DNA of 64,000 nt from NCBI GenBank assembly GCA_015063885.1, contig SVTH01000004.1, positions 62,001 through 126,000 on the forward strand, read 5' to 3'. The DNA is from Oscillospiraceae bacterium (GTDB lineage Bacteria > Bacillota > Clostridia > Oscillospirales > CAG-382). A program made the translations under genes and the position numbers. Below are positions 51,849 through 59,344 of this stretch, piece after piece. Within the stretch, counting starts at the first letter, position 1; each line of letters begins with the position of its first letter. The notes beneath the pieces were generated by a model. The model searched no databases, had not been told where the DNA came from, and saw only the letters and a list, made by a program, of their open reading frames with translations.

Positions 51849-51883
51849 AAAAAGCCTTTTGCAACGGGTGCAAAAGGCTTTTT
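51849..51883. terminator. Bidirectional terminator
   Basis: AAAAAGCCTTTTGCA / TGCAAAAGGCTTTTT stem-loop between two converging genes, A-tract on one side and T-tract on the other. Confidence 0.9.
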
Positions 51884-51894
51884 CTGTTGTAGGA

Positions 51895-53649
51895 TCAGTA
51901 TGCGTAGCCGTAATCGTAATCCGGAACAGCCTCGCCCATCATACCGCCGAAGGCGTCGTTGAAGAACTGCTCCAGCAAAGCAACCAGATCGTCAATGGTC
52001 TCTTCATCTGCCGCCAAAAGATCCGTATATGCAGGGATCTCGGGCATATCGAAGTCGGTGTAGTAGCCGATGGTGGCGTCCATGGTAACGGATTCCGTCC
52101 AGCCGTCGGTGGTGATTCCCAGCTCCTCGATGGTAATGGTGAAGCCGCCCTTTTCCTCGGTGTAATCACCCTCGCAGAAGAGTCCGAACACGGGACCCTG
52201 GTCGGAGCCGCCATCGTCGTAGTCGTAATAATCGTCGTAGCCCATGGAAGCGTCGTAAACGGAGAACAGGAATTCATACTTGCCGTCGGATTCCTCGAAT
52301 TCTGCTTCCAGCAGAGTCTCGCCCATGGCTTCCACACCGAAGCTCCAGCCCTCATCGGATTCCTTGTATTCTGCTTCAAACAGCTTTTCGCCTGCCGCCT
52401 TGGCGTAAACGGTCCAGCCGTCCTCGGTCTCTTCCAGAGCAAGAACGAACTTGGAGCCTGCCATGCCGGCGGAAATGGTGATGTTGTTGCCGTCGAAAGC
52501 GATACCCGCCTTCACGGAAACGCCCTCGGAGGAGATCTTGATGTCGATCGCCTTCAGATCGTGGGCAATGGGGGAAGCCGTTACGGAAAGCTGGATCTTA
52601 AAATCTGCGCTCTTGATGGCATCCGTCATCTCGGAGGCGCTGTCCTTCAGCATCTCCATCACGTCGTCCCAGCTTTCGATCCAGGTCTGCTCGCCTGCGA
52701 TCATAGAAACGGGGATACGCTCCTCCAGGAAGGCTACCAGCTCTTCGTCGGAGGTCAGCTCGGCAATGAAATCCTTGACCACCTTCGCCATAGCCTTTTC
52801 GTCCATGGTCAGGGTGACGACCTTGTTGCCGTCAACGGATTCGGATTCTTCCTCGCCGTATTCCCACATCAGGTCGATGAACAGCTCGCCGTATTCGGAG
52901 AGGTAATCGTTCATTTCTTCCATGGATTCCTGCTTCAGAAGCTTTTCGTAACCGTCCAGGAATTCCTCAAACATTTCAAGGGCTTCCTCGTTCATATCCA
53001 GAGCGTACTTGCTGCCGCTGTCGGGATGGAACACGGACTTGCGGAAGGCCTCCTTCATGCCCTCGAATGCCAAACCGTAAGAGCCGATATCGGGAGCGTT
53101 TACGATCAGCGCCAAAGGATCCGTGGTGCTGTGAACGTCAAACTTCGCTCCCAGGAAATCCAGATACATGGAGCTCTGGGTGCCGTCGCTGTAAATATCG
53201 TATTTCATGGGGTTGGGAAGAGCACCCTGTCCGTCGGGACCGTAGATCTGCTGAACGTCAACCATCAGATTGAATTCGTTCAATGCGGTGAACATGGAGC
53301 TGATGATCTCGTTGTCCGCCATGGCATCATCCAGGCCGCCCAAAGCGGATTTCACCGTGGTCTTGGGGTTGGAAGCGATGATCAGGAATATCACCAGAAC
53401 GATCACCACCGCAGTAGCGGCGATGACGGCGGGCAGTGCCCATTTGGGCAAAGGCTTTCTTTCCTTCTTGGGCTTGGGAGCTTCCTCTTGAACGGGAGCC
53501 TTTTCCTGAACGGGAGTCTCCTCTACGGGAGCTTCTTCCACAGGAGCTGCTTCTTCAGCGGCAGGCTGGGGAGCTTCCAGTTTTTCGCCGCAAGCGGCAC
53601 AGAACTTTGCGTCGTCTTCTAATTGACTTCCGCACTTGGGACAGAACAT
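51895..53649 (-). CDS. Zinc-ribbon membrane protein with large extracytoplasmic domain (584 aa)
   Basis: N-terminal zinc ribbon MFCPKCGSQLEDDAKFCAACG, then a Pro/Glu/Ala-rich linker (VEEAPVEETPVQEK). One membrane segment follows (WALPAVIAATAVVIVLVIFLI) and then about 490 extracytoplasmic residues, beta-rich, ending in Tyr/Asp repeats (YDDYYDYDDGG and YDYGYAY). Similar zinc-ribbon plus TM proteins are common in Clostridia; role unknown. Its start lies 31 bases inside the upstream membrane gene. Confidence 0.8.
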   Translation of the reverse strand: MFCPKCGSQLEDDAKFCAACGEKLEAPQPAAEEAAPVEEAPVEETPVQEKAPVQEEAPKPKKERKPLPKWALPAVIAATAVVIVLVIFLIIASNPKTTVKSALGGLDDAMADNEIISSMFTALNEFNLMVDVQQIYGPDGQGALPNPMKYDIYSDGTQSSMYLDFLGAKFDVHSTTDPLALIVNAPDIGSYGLAFEGMKEAFRKSVFHPDSGSKYALDMNEEALEMFEEFLDGYEKLLKQESMEEMNDYLSEYGELFIDLMWEYGEEESESVDGNKVVTLTMDEKAMAKVVKDFIAELTSDEELVAFLEERIPVSMIAGEQTWIESWDDVMEMLKDSASEMTDAIKSADFKIQLSVTASPIAHDLKAIDIKISSEGVSVKAGIAFDGNNITISAGMAGSKFVLALEETEDGWTVYAKAAGEKLFEAEYKESDEGWSFGVEAMGETLLEAEFEESDGKYEFLFSVYDASMGYDDYYDYDDGGSDQGPVFGLFCEGDYTEEKGGFTITIEELGITTDGWTESVTMDATIGYYTDFDMPEIPAYTDLLAADEETIDDLVALLEQFFNDAFGGMMGEAVPDYDYGYAY

Positions 53650-54668
53650 ACTTGTGTACCCTCCTTCTTGTTTTCAATACAATGCATTATGATCGTAACG
53701 GTGATGGCTACGGCGATGAGAAGGACGCCTATGACCATACCGATCAATCCGGTTTGAAATGCGGAATCCAAAGCCACGTTGAGAATGGTTCCCGCAAAAT
53801 CGGGGAGATCGAATTGCTTTACCAGAGCTCCTGCGTCCACCAGCTTGGTGCACATCAGAATAAGACCTGCCAGCAAATAGGGAACTCCCAGATAATAACA
53901 AGGCTTCCAAAGATTCCGCAGCAGCAGGATCATGAGCCCGTACAGGATCAAAGCCAAGCAAAGGTTGATCAAAAGGAACACTGCGGTGCCCAGTAACGTG
54001 CTCAAAAGACTCAGCAGGGAGAATGCGCCGCTGAATGCCTTCTTGGCGTCCTTCATGACGCTGACCACTTCTGCAGTCTCCGCCTTGACCTTTTCGCGGC
54101 TCCCGTCCAAAACGGCGGCCACGACCTCCAAATCGGAGCTTCCCTTGGGCGGGGGCTCAAAGCCCAACTCTTGGGATAATGTAACGGAAGCGTCGTGAAG
54201 ATCCTCCGGGGAGCAATCCAACTTTACCATGGCCTTCTGCAAGGCTTCTTCAAAGGTGTCCTTCCGTTCGGGATTTTCCAAAACCTCCAGAATGGAGTCC
54301 ACAGGATCCGCAGCCTCGGGATCTTCCGTGTCCAGAACCCCGGCAAACCAATCGGAGCCCAATTGCCCCACGGCCTCCGCCACGGTCTCGTCCTTCATCA
54401 CCTCAGCCACCTGCTCCGCAACCAGGGTATCCTCGGGTGCGATCAGAACCACGGTGTCCGCCACCTTGGCGCGGAAGGCGTCGTCGTTCAGCATGGCGGT
54501 GACGGTAGACTTCAGCTCCGTACGGCTCAGCAGGCCAAGGGAGCTTTTTACTGCGAACAAGCACAGCAAAATACAAAACAGGATAAATGCAAGGATCGCG
54601 GCAAGGACGACGCCCGCCACAGGACTGCTCCTGCGGAAGAAGCCCCGCCGTTTTATCTGCGTATCCAT
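53619..54668 (-). CDS. Membrane protein with large extracytoplasmic loop (349 aa)
   Basis: Membrane segment near residue 20 (VVLAAILAFILFCILLCLF). Then about 185 residues outside with helical Glu/Ala/Val motifs (VAEQVAEVMKDETVAEAVGQLG). Then three or four membrane segments. Its 3' end overlaps the zinc-ribbon gene by 31 bases, so the two are co-expressed and may form a complex. Confidence 0.75.
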   Translation of the reverse strand: MDTQIKRRGFFRRSSPVAGVVLAAILAFILFCILLCLFAVKSSLGLLSRTELKSTVTAMLNDDAFRAKVADTVVLIAPEDTLVAEQVAEVMKDETVAEAVGQLGSDWFAGVLDTEDPEAADPVDSILEVLENPERKDTFEEALQKAMVKLDCSPEDLHDASVTLSQELGFEPPPKGSSDLEVVAAVLDGSREKVKAETAEVVSVMKDAKKAFSGAFSLLSLLSTLLGTAVFLLINLCLALILYGLMILLLRNLWKPCYYLGVPYLLAGLILMCTKLVDAGALVKQFDLPDFAGTILNVALDSAFQTGLIGMVIGVLLIAVAITVTIIMHCIENKKEGTQVCSVPSAEVN

Positions 54669-54723
54669 TTTTTCAACCTCGTCTTCTTCTTTTTTTACAG
54701 TATACTACCGAAACCGACGGATG

Positions 54724-55626
54724 TCAAGGCTTTTTCACGTCTTCAAAGGCATCTTCGCGGTCTTTGAAAAAGCGGTAATAGGTCTGTACCGCCTCCAGCT
54801 CCGTCCATTTGGCCGTTGCGGCAGGGATGCGGTCCAGGTCGTAGATCCTCGCACCTTTCATAGCAAGGAGAAAGGGAGAATGGGTGGAAAGGATAAACTG
54901 ACAGCCGTAAAAACGGGCGGAATCCTCCAAAAATCCCGCAAGCTCCATCTGATGCTTGGCGGAAAGACTGTTCTCCGGCTCGTCCAACAGATACAAAGCG
55001 TTTTCTTTGATCTTCTCCCCGAAATACGCCATGGCACTTTCCCCGTTGGAGTGGGTGGTGGCCGCCGTGGGGAGCCGCTTTGCCGTGTATGCGTTCTTGG
55101 TGGAGCCCCGTGCCTCGTTGTGCCGCTTCAGCTCCTCGTAATCCTTCAAAGAACGCAACGTAAACCCGTCCTCGCGGCTTGCCTTGTATTCCGCAAACAG
55201 CTCTTCCCGTCTGCGGTCGATCCCCTGATTCACGGCACGGACGTTCAGAAGAAAGTCAAACACGTCGTCACTGGTAACGATGGAGCTTCCGCCGGGGATC
55301 TTCCGTTGCCCGTAAGACAGGGTGTACTTGCAAAACCCCAGATACTCTTCAAAGTAAGGGGTGTGATTGGCGGGAGCATCGTGCTCCAGCCCCAGCTTTT
55401 CCGCAATCACGTTCAACAGCGTGGATTTCCCCGAGCCGTTTCCACCGTAGAAAACAGTGATGGGCTCAAAGGAAATCCGGGTCAGCCCCTTGGGCGGGAA
55501 CACCTTAAAGGGATAAAGATCCGCCGGGTAGCAGGACATCAGGGATTTATATGCGTTTCTCCCGCAGGAGATGATATACCCCGTCTCCGTTTTTTCGTCG
55601 GGGAGGGTAAAGGATTCCAGATACAC
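54724..55626 (-). CDS. AAA-type ATPase (ABC/SMC-like AAA_21 fold)
   Basis: About 300 residues from the GTG at 55626, which follows AGAGGAAG; longer frames run back into the preceding gene. Walker A VFYGGNGSGKSTLLN near residue 60, and an ABC-like region with Walker B ALYLLDEPENSLSAKHQ, D-loop, and STHSPFLL, the typical AAA_21 switch His. Such free-standing ATPases often act with nucleases or in defence, but no partner is visible; the next gene upstream is cytidylate-kinase-like, after a terminator. Confidence 0.85.
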   Translation of the reverse strand: MYLESFTLPDEKTETGYIISCGRNAYKSLMSCYPADLYPFKVFPPKGLTRISFEPITVFYGGNGSGKSTLLNVIAEKLGLEHDAPANHTPYFEEYLGFCKYTLSYGQRKIPGGSSIVTSDDVFDFLLNVRAVNQGIDRRREELFAEYKASREDGFTLRSLKDYEELKRHNEARGSTKNAYTAKRLPTAATTHSNGESAMAYFGEKIKENALYLLDEPENSLSAKHQMELAGFLEDSARFYGCQFILSTHSPFLLAMKGARIYDLDRIPAATAKWTELEAVQTYYRFFKDREDAFEDVKKP

Positions 55627-55646
55627 GGCGTCACTTCCTCTCTCAT

Positions 55647-55681
55647 AAAAACAAAAAGCGGACGGAACGCCGTCCGTCCGC
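55647..55681 (-). terminator. Intrinsic terminator after the cytidylate-kinase-like gene
   Basis: GCGGACGGA / TCCGTCCGC stem on the minus strand followed by TTTTTGTTTTT. Confidence 0.85.
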
Positions 55682-55690
55682 TGATATGGC

Positions 55691-56293
55691 TCAGTCTTCC
55701 TTTGCCAGCATGCAGATGATCTCCGCAGTCTTTTCGGCACCGTGAGTGGCGCTGTTGAGCATGATATCGTAATTTCTTCTGGCGCCCCAGATGCTGTCGG
55801 TGAATTCCTCGTAATGTCTTGCACGGCGCTTATCGGACTGTGCCAGAAGCTTTTCCGCCTTGGAGGCCTCCTCGCCGTATTCCTTCGCGATGCGCTCCAA
55901 TCTGGCCTTTCTGTCGGCAAAGATAAATACCTTCAGTACGTCCTCCCGATCCCGTAGGATATAATCCGCACAGCGTCCGACGATGACGCAGGGGGACTGG
56001 GCAAATTCCAGGATCGCCTCTCTCTGTGCCAGGAAAACCTGGGTGTTCAGATCCAGCGGCACGCCGGTAGAGTTCACGTAGCCGTAGCTGGTACCGATGG
56101 CAAGATCGTATAAAAAGGAGCGGGTAACGATCTGATCGTTTTCTTCAATGGCCTCCACGGCAAGCCCGGAAGTCTTCGCCGCCTTGTCCACCAATTCCCG
56201 ATCGTAGTAGGGGATCCCCAACTTTTCCGCGACCATTTTGCCGATGGTTCTGCCGCCGCTTCCGTATTCCCGTCCGATGGTGATGATTTTCAT
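55691..56293 (-). CDS. Cytidylate kinase-like family protein
   Basis: 200 residues. P-loop IGREYGSGGRTIGKMVAEKLG near residue 5, then YYDRELVDKAAK. CVIVGRCADYILRDRED carries the second conserved motif, and IFADRKARLERIAKEYG forms the lid. These features match the cytidylate kinase-2 type, distinct from the classical cmk; the true substrate is uncertain. Own promoter and terminator. Confidence 0.9.
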   Translation of the reverse strand: MKIITIGREYGSGGRTIGKMVAEKLGIPYYDRELVDKAAKTSGLAVEAIEENDQIVTRSFLYDLAIGTSYGYVNSTGVPLDLNTQVFLAQREAILEFAQSPCVIVGRCADYILRDREDVLKVFIFADRKARLERIAKEYGEEASKAEKLLAQSDKRRARHYEEFTDSIWGARRNYDIMLNSATHGAEKTAEIICMLAKED

Positions 56294-56325
56294 AAGAAAC
56301 CGTTCCTTTCTTTGTTTCTATTGTT

Positions 56326-56354
56326 ATTTTACTATATTTCCCGCAATTTGTCAA
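56326..56354 (-). promoter_or_regulatory. Promoter of the cytidylate-kinase-like gene
   Basis: On the minus strand TTGACA (56349-56354), 17 bases, TAAAAT (56326-56331). Confidence 0.75.
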
Positions 56355-56404
56355 TGAAAAAACAGGATTTTCTTATAAAAAGATTGCACGAATGTCAAAA
56401 AGAA

Positions 56405-56440
56405 AACCGCGCATTTGGCTGTTTTGCACAAACGCGCGGT
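56405..56440 (-). terminator. Intrinsic terminator after sufC-sufB-DUF1294
   Basis: ACCGCGC / GCGCGGT outer stem with an inner pairing, followed on the minus strand by TTTCTTTTTG. Confidence 0.75.
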
Positions 56441-56446
56441 GGGTTT

Positions 56447-56731
56447 TTATGGATAGGTGAAGAATGCGGCTCCGAATAGCAGGAGGAGCTGTACCGCTAT
56501 GCCTCCCGCGGCGGAATACCAGAACCCGTCGTGGGCAGTCTTATGGCGGAAGACCAGCATCCCCAAAAAGCTTCCCGGGGCTCCCAAAAGCCATGTCCAG
56601 AAATGGAGCGTCCGCTCACTGATCCGCCGTTTTCCCTTGCAGGCAAGGAGCTTGTCCAGCCCAAAAAGAAGAAAGGAAAGCAGGCTGCACCCGCCCTCTG
56701 CCCAAAGAAGCAGGGGAAATATCTTTTCCAT
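56447..56731 (-). CDS. DUF1294 family membrane protein
   Basis: 94 residues: hydrophobic N-terminal segment, FGLDKLLACKGKRRISERTLHFWTWLLGAPGSFLGMLVFRHKT (the family motif), and a C-terminal hydrophobic segment. Starts directly after the sufB-like stop (TGAGATGG), so it is in the same operon. Function unknown. Confidence 0.85.
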   Translation of the reverse strand: MEKIFPLLLWAEGGCSLLSFLLFGLDKLLACKGKRRISERTLHFWTWLLGAPGSFLGMLVFRHKTAHDGFWYSAAGGIAVQLLLLFGAAFFTYP

Positions 56732-56732
56732 C

Positions 56733-57656
56733 TCAGCGCAGGAAGCCGCCTACGATCTGCTCCTCCGCCTCCTTTTCCGTAAGACCCAGGGTCATCAGCT
56801 TGATCAGCTGCTCCCCGGCGATCTTACCGATGGCGGCCTCGTGGATCAGGCTGGCGTCCACGTGGTTGGCGTTGATCTTAGGTACGGCGCTGACGGAGGC
56901 GTGATCCATAATGATGGCGTCGCACTCGGTGTGTCCGTTGCACTTCTCGTTGCCGTTGATGCAGGAAAGGAACAGCTGATGGGATTCATCCTTTGCCACG
57001 GAACGGGAGATCACGTGGCATCCGCTGTCCTTGCCGTTGAGATCCACAGTGAAATCCGTGGTGGCGGTCTGCTTGCCGTGGGTCATAATGTTCTCACGGA
57101 TCACCAGGGTAGCCCCCTCTGCCAGGGTGGCCTTGGTGGTACGGAAGGTGGAATCCACGCCCTTGATCTGAGCGCTTTCCATCTCCATATAGCTGTCCTC
57201 GTCCATTTCGATGACGGTGGTGGGGTTCAGGATCTTTTCCCCCGTGCCCTCGCCCTCGCCGTAGTGCTTTTCCACGTACTTCAGCTTGGCGCCCTTGGCG
57301 AGATGGAAGGAATGGATGCCGTCATGCTCGGATTTCAACCCTCCCGCATTGTGGATCCCGCAGCCTGCCACGATGAGCACGTCTGCGTCCTCGCCGATAA
57401 AGAAATCGTTGTATACCAGCTCGTCCAGCCCCGTCTCGGTCAGCAGAACGGGAATGTCCACACGCTCGTTCTTGGTGCCGGGCTTGATGATGATGTCGAT
57501 GCCGGGCTTATCCGTCTTGGTGACGATGTCGATGTTTGCGGTGGTATGTCTCCCCGCAAGCCCGCCGTTGGAGCGGATATTATAAGCACCCTCCGGAATG
57601 TCTTCCAGGTCGGTAATGCTTTTCAGCAAATTTTTCTGAATGGCGTCCAGTGCCAT
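56733..57656 (-). CDS. SufB/SufD-family Fe-S scaffold protein, short (SmsB-like)
   Basis: 307 residues, much shorter than the usual SufB (about 460) or SufD. The SufBD core beta-helix is seen in FHLAKGAKLKYVEKHYGEG, SAQIKGVDSTFRTTKATLAEGATLVI and SDAIIMDHASVSAVPKINANHVDASLIHEAAIGKI, where the conserved Glu/His occur. Only one SufBD-type gene is present next to sufC, as in the minimal two-gene SUF-like (Sms) systems of anaerobic prokaryotes. RBS AGGAGGCTG. Confidence 0.88.
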   Translation of the reverse strand: MALDAIQKNLLKSITDLEDIPEGAYNIRSNGGLAGRHTTANIDIVTKTDKPGIDIIIKPGTKNERVDIPVLLTETGLDELVYNDFFIGEDADVLIVAGCGIHNAGGLKSEHDGIHSFHLAKGAKLKYVEKHYGEGEGTGEKILNPTTVIEMDEDSYMEMESAQIKGVDSTFRTTKATLAEGATLVIRENIMTHGKQTATTDFTVDLNGKDSGCHVISRSVAKDESHQLFLSCINGNEKCNGHTECDAIIMDHASVSAVPKINANHVDASLIHEAAIGKIAGEQLIKLMTLGLTEKEAEEQIVGGFLR

Positions 57657-57669
57657 AAAACAGCCTCCT

Positions 57670-58392
57670 TTAGCAAGATTTGGTCAAAGCGGAGCAGGTC
57701 TTGGCAGTCAGCAACGCAGGCAGGATCTCTTTTGCCGTACCGTCCTTGCTGATCTTACCCTCTGCGATGACGATGATACGGTCTGCGATGTTCAGAATAC
57801 GCTCCTGGTGGGAGATGATGAGAATGGAGCCTCCCAGCTTTTGGTGCATCTTCTCGAAGACCGAGATCAGATTGTTAAAGCTCCAAAGGTCGATCCCCGC
57901 CTCGGGCTCGTCGAACAAGGAGAGCTTGGTGCCTCTTGCCATGACCATGGCGATCTCAATGCGCTTCAATTCACCGCCGGAAAGGCTGGCGTTGATCTCG
58001 CGGTGGATGTATTCCCGTGCGCAAAGCCCTACCTCGGAAAGATAGGAGCAGGCCTCCGCTGCGGAAATCTTCTTCCCGGAGGCCATGGAGATGAGGTCGT
58101 GAACCGTCAGCCCCTTAAACCGTACGGGCTGCTGGAAGGCAAAGCTGATCCCCATCTTCGCACGCTCGGTAATGGAGCGGTCAGTGATGTCCTCCCCGTC
58201 CAGAAGGATCTGTCCCTCGGAGGGGGTATAGATCCCTGCGATCAGCTTGGCAAGGGTGGATTTGCCGCCGCCGTTGGGACCGGTGAATGCAACGAACCGT
58301 TCGTCGATCTGTAAATTTACGTGACTGATGATCTCCTTTACGCCGTTTTCGTCCTCGGCGCGGTAGGAGACGTCTCTCAATTCAAGCATCAT
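57670..58392 (-). CDS. sufC: SufC-like Fe-S assembly ATPase (SmsC)
   Basis: 240 residues. Walker A FTGPNGGGKSTLAKLI near residue 38, signature SLSGGELKRIEIAM near 143, Walker B KLSLFDEPEAGIDLW near 165, and switch His in ISHQERILNIADR. These are the SufC hallmarks. It is the first gene of the sufC-sufB-DUF1294 operon. No sufS, sufU or sufE is nearby, so the sulfur donor must be elsewhere. Confidence 0.92.
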   Translation of the reverse strand: MMLELRDVSYRAEDENGVKEIISHVNLQIDERFVAFTGPNGGGKSTLAKLIAGIYTPSEGQILLDGEDITDRSITERAKMGISFAFQQPVRFKGLTVHDLISMASGKKISAAEACSYLSEVGLCAREYIHREINASLSGGELKRIEIAMVMARGTKLSLFDEPEAGIDLWSFNNLISVFEKMHQKLGGSILIISHQERILNIADRIIVIAEGKISKDGTAKEILPALLTAKTCSALTKSC

Positions 58393-58451
58393 AAGTGTAA
58401 AACCTTTCTGTATATCCGTAGGGAAGAGGTCTTCTCCTCCCTGACACGTTC

Positions 58452-58493
58452 ATTATACCCGGGTTGGCCCTTTGCGGCTGTGACCTTGTCACA
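58452..58493 (-). promoter_or_regulatory. sufC promoter region with palindrome
   Basis: TATAAT on the minus strand at 58452-58457. TGTGACCTTGTCACA (58479-58493), a perfect inverted repeat with 6-base arms, lies just upstream of the expected -35 position. No good -35 is seen, so activation from the palindrome is possible. It overlaps the radC stop. Confidence 0.5.
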
Positions 58494-59166
58494 AAAGCAG
58501 GCCGTTTTTCAGCATGGGAACGCAAGTGTCTCCCGCTACGATGTAGTGCTCCAAAAGAAGCAGGCCGTCCTTTGCCAGCTCTTCCTTCATTTTTGCGGTG
58601 GCGGCCAGATCCGCTCCCGAGGGGACCGCCCGTCCGTTGGGATGGTTGTGAGCCACCACCAGGGCGGAAGCGCCCGCCTTCTTCGCCGTTTCAACCACGG
58701 CACGCAGGGTGAGCTGAACGGCGTTTTCCTCGCTGCTCATAGCCGTCTGCCTGCAAAGCAAGCTGCCGTCGCTGTCCAGATAGAACAACAGCGCCCGTTC
58801 CTTTTTATACCCCGCAAACTGGGTGGGCAGATACTCGCGGACGAACTCCTCGTCACGGAAGTCGAAATCCCGCATCCTCCGCACGGTACGCTCTGTGAGA
58901 CAGCGGATCACCTCAAACAGCGCCTCCGTACTGCCGTTGAGCGAGGCAAAGCCCCTCAGCTCCTCCGTGGTGGCGGCCAGAACGCCGTCCAGGGAGCCGA
59001 AGGCCTCCATCAATTTTTCTGCCATAGGGCGGGTATCCACTCTGGGAACAGAGAAGAATAACATCAATTCCAGAAATTCCGTTTCCGTCAGAGCCTGCTC
59101 GCCGCCTGTGCGGAACTTTTCCCGCAACCGCTCGCGGTGCCCCGCGTGGGGATATTCCTTTCCCAT
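58489..59166 (-). CDS. radC: RadC/MPN (JAB) domain protein
   Basis: 225 residues. N-terminal HhH-like part (LTETEFLELMLFFSVPRVDTRP), then the JAB metalloprotease-like domain with HNHPNG (AHNHPNGRAVPSGADLA) and DHYIVAG-like HYIVAGDTCVPMLKNGLL. The role of RadC proteins is unclear. The ATG at 59166 is best spaced from AAAAGGAGG; 59172 is an alternative. Confidence 0.9.
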   Translation of the reverse strand: MGKEYPHAGHRERLREKFRTGGEQALTETEFLELMLFFSVPRVDTRPMAEKLMEAFGSLDGVLAATTEELRGFASLNGSTEALFEVIRCLTERTVRRMRDFDFRDEEFVREYLPTQFAGYKKERALLFYLDSDGSLLCRQTAMSSEENAVQLTLRAVVETAKKAGASALVVAHNHPNGRAVPSGADLAATAKMKEELAKDGLLLLEHYIVAGDTCVPMLKNGLLL

Positions 59167-59253
59167 CTGCATACCCTCCTTTTTGGAAATTGCGTTCATA
59201 ACAGAATATCATATCTTTCCCAAAAAGTCAATCTTTTGACATAAAAAAAGAGC

Positions 59254-59333
59254 GCTTAAGAACCTTTCTTGGGAAAAGAAAGGTTCTTAAGAAACTCCAA
59301 AGAAGCTTGATTGCCGAAAACTGCCGTTTTGGC
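59254..59333 (-). repeat. Dispersed multi-hairpin intergenic element, copy 5 (inverted)
   Basis: TTAAGAACCTTTCTT..AAAGAAAGGTTCTTAA (59256-59290) and GCCGAAAAC-tgcc-GTTTTGGC (59313-59333). In the minus direction it reads hairpin 1, CAATCAAGCTTCTTTGGAG, then the long hairpin followed by GCGCTCTTTTTTT, which would terminate the beta-propeller gene. Confidence 0.75.
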
Positions 59334-59344
59334 AAAAAATGTTT

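Noticed and set aside
58479..58493. Classical CRP site
   Set aside because: Half-sites TGTGA/TCACA are present but the centre is 5 rather than 6 bases, so I only call it a palindrome.
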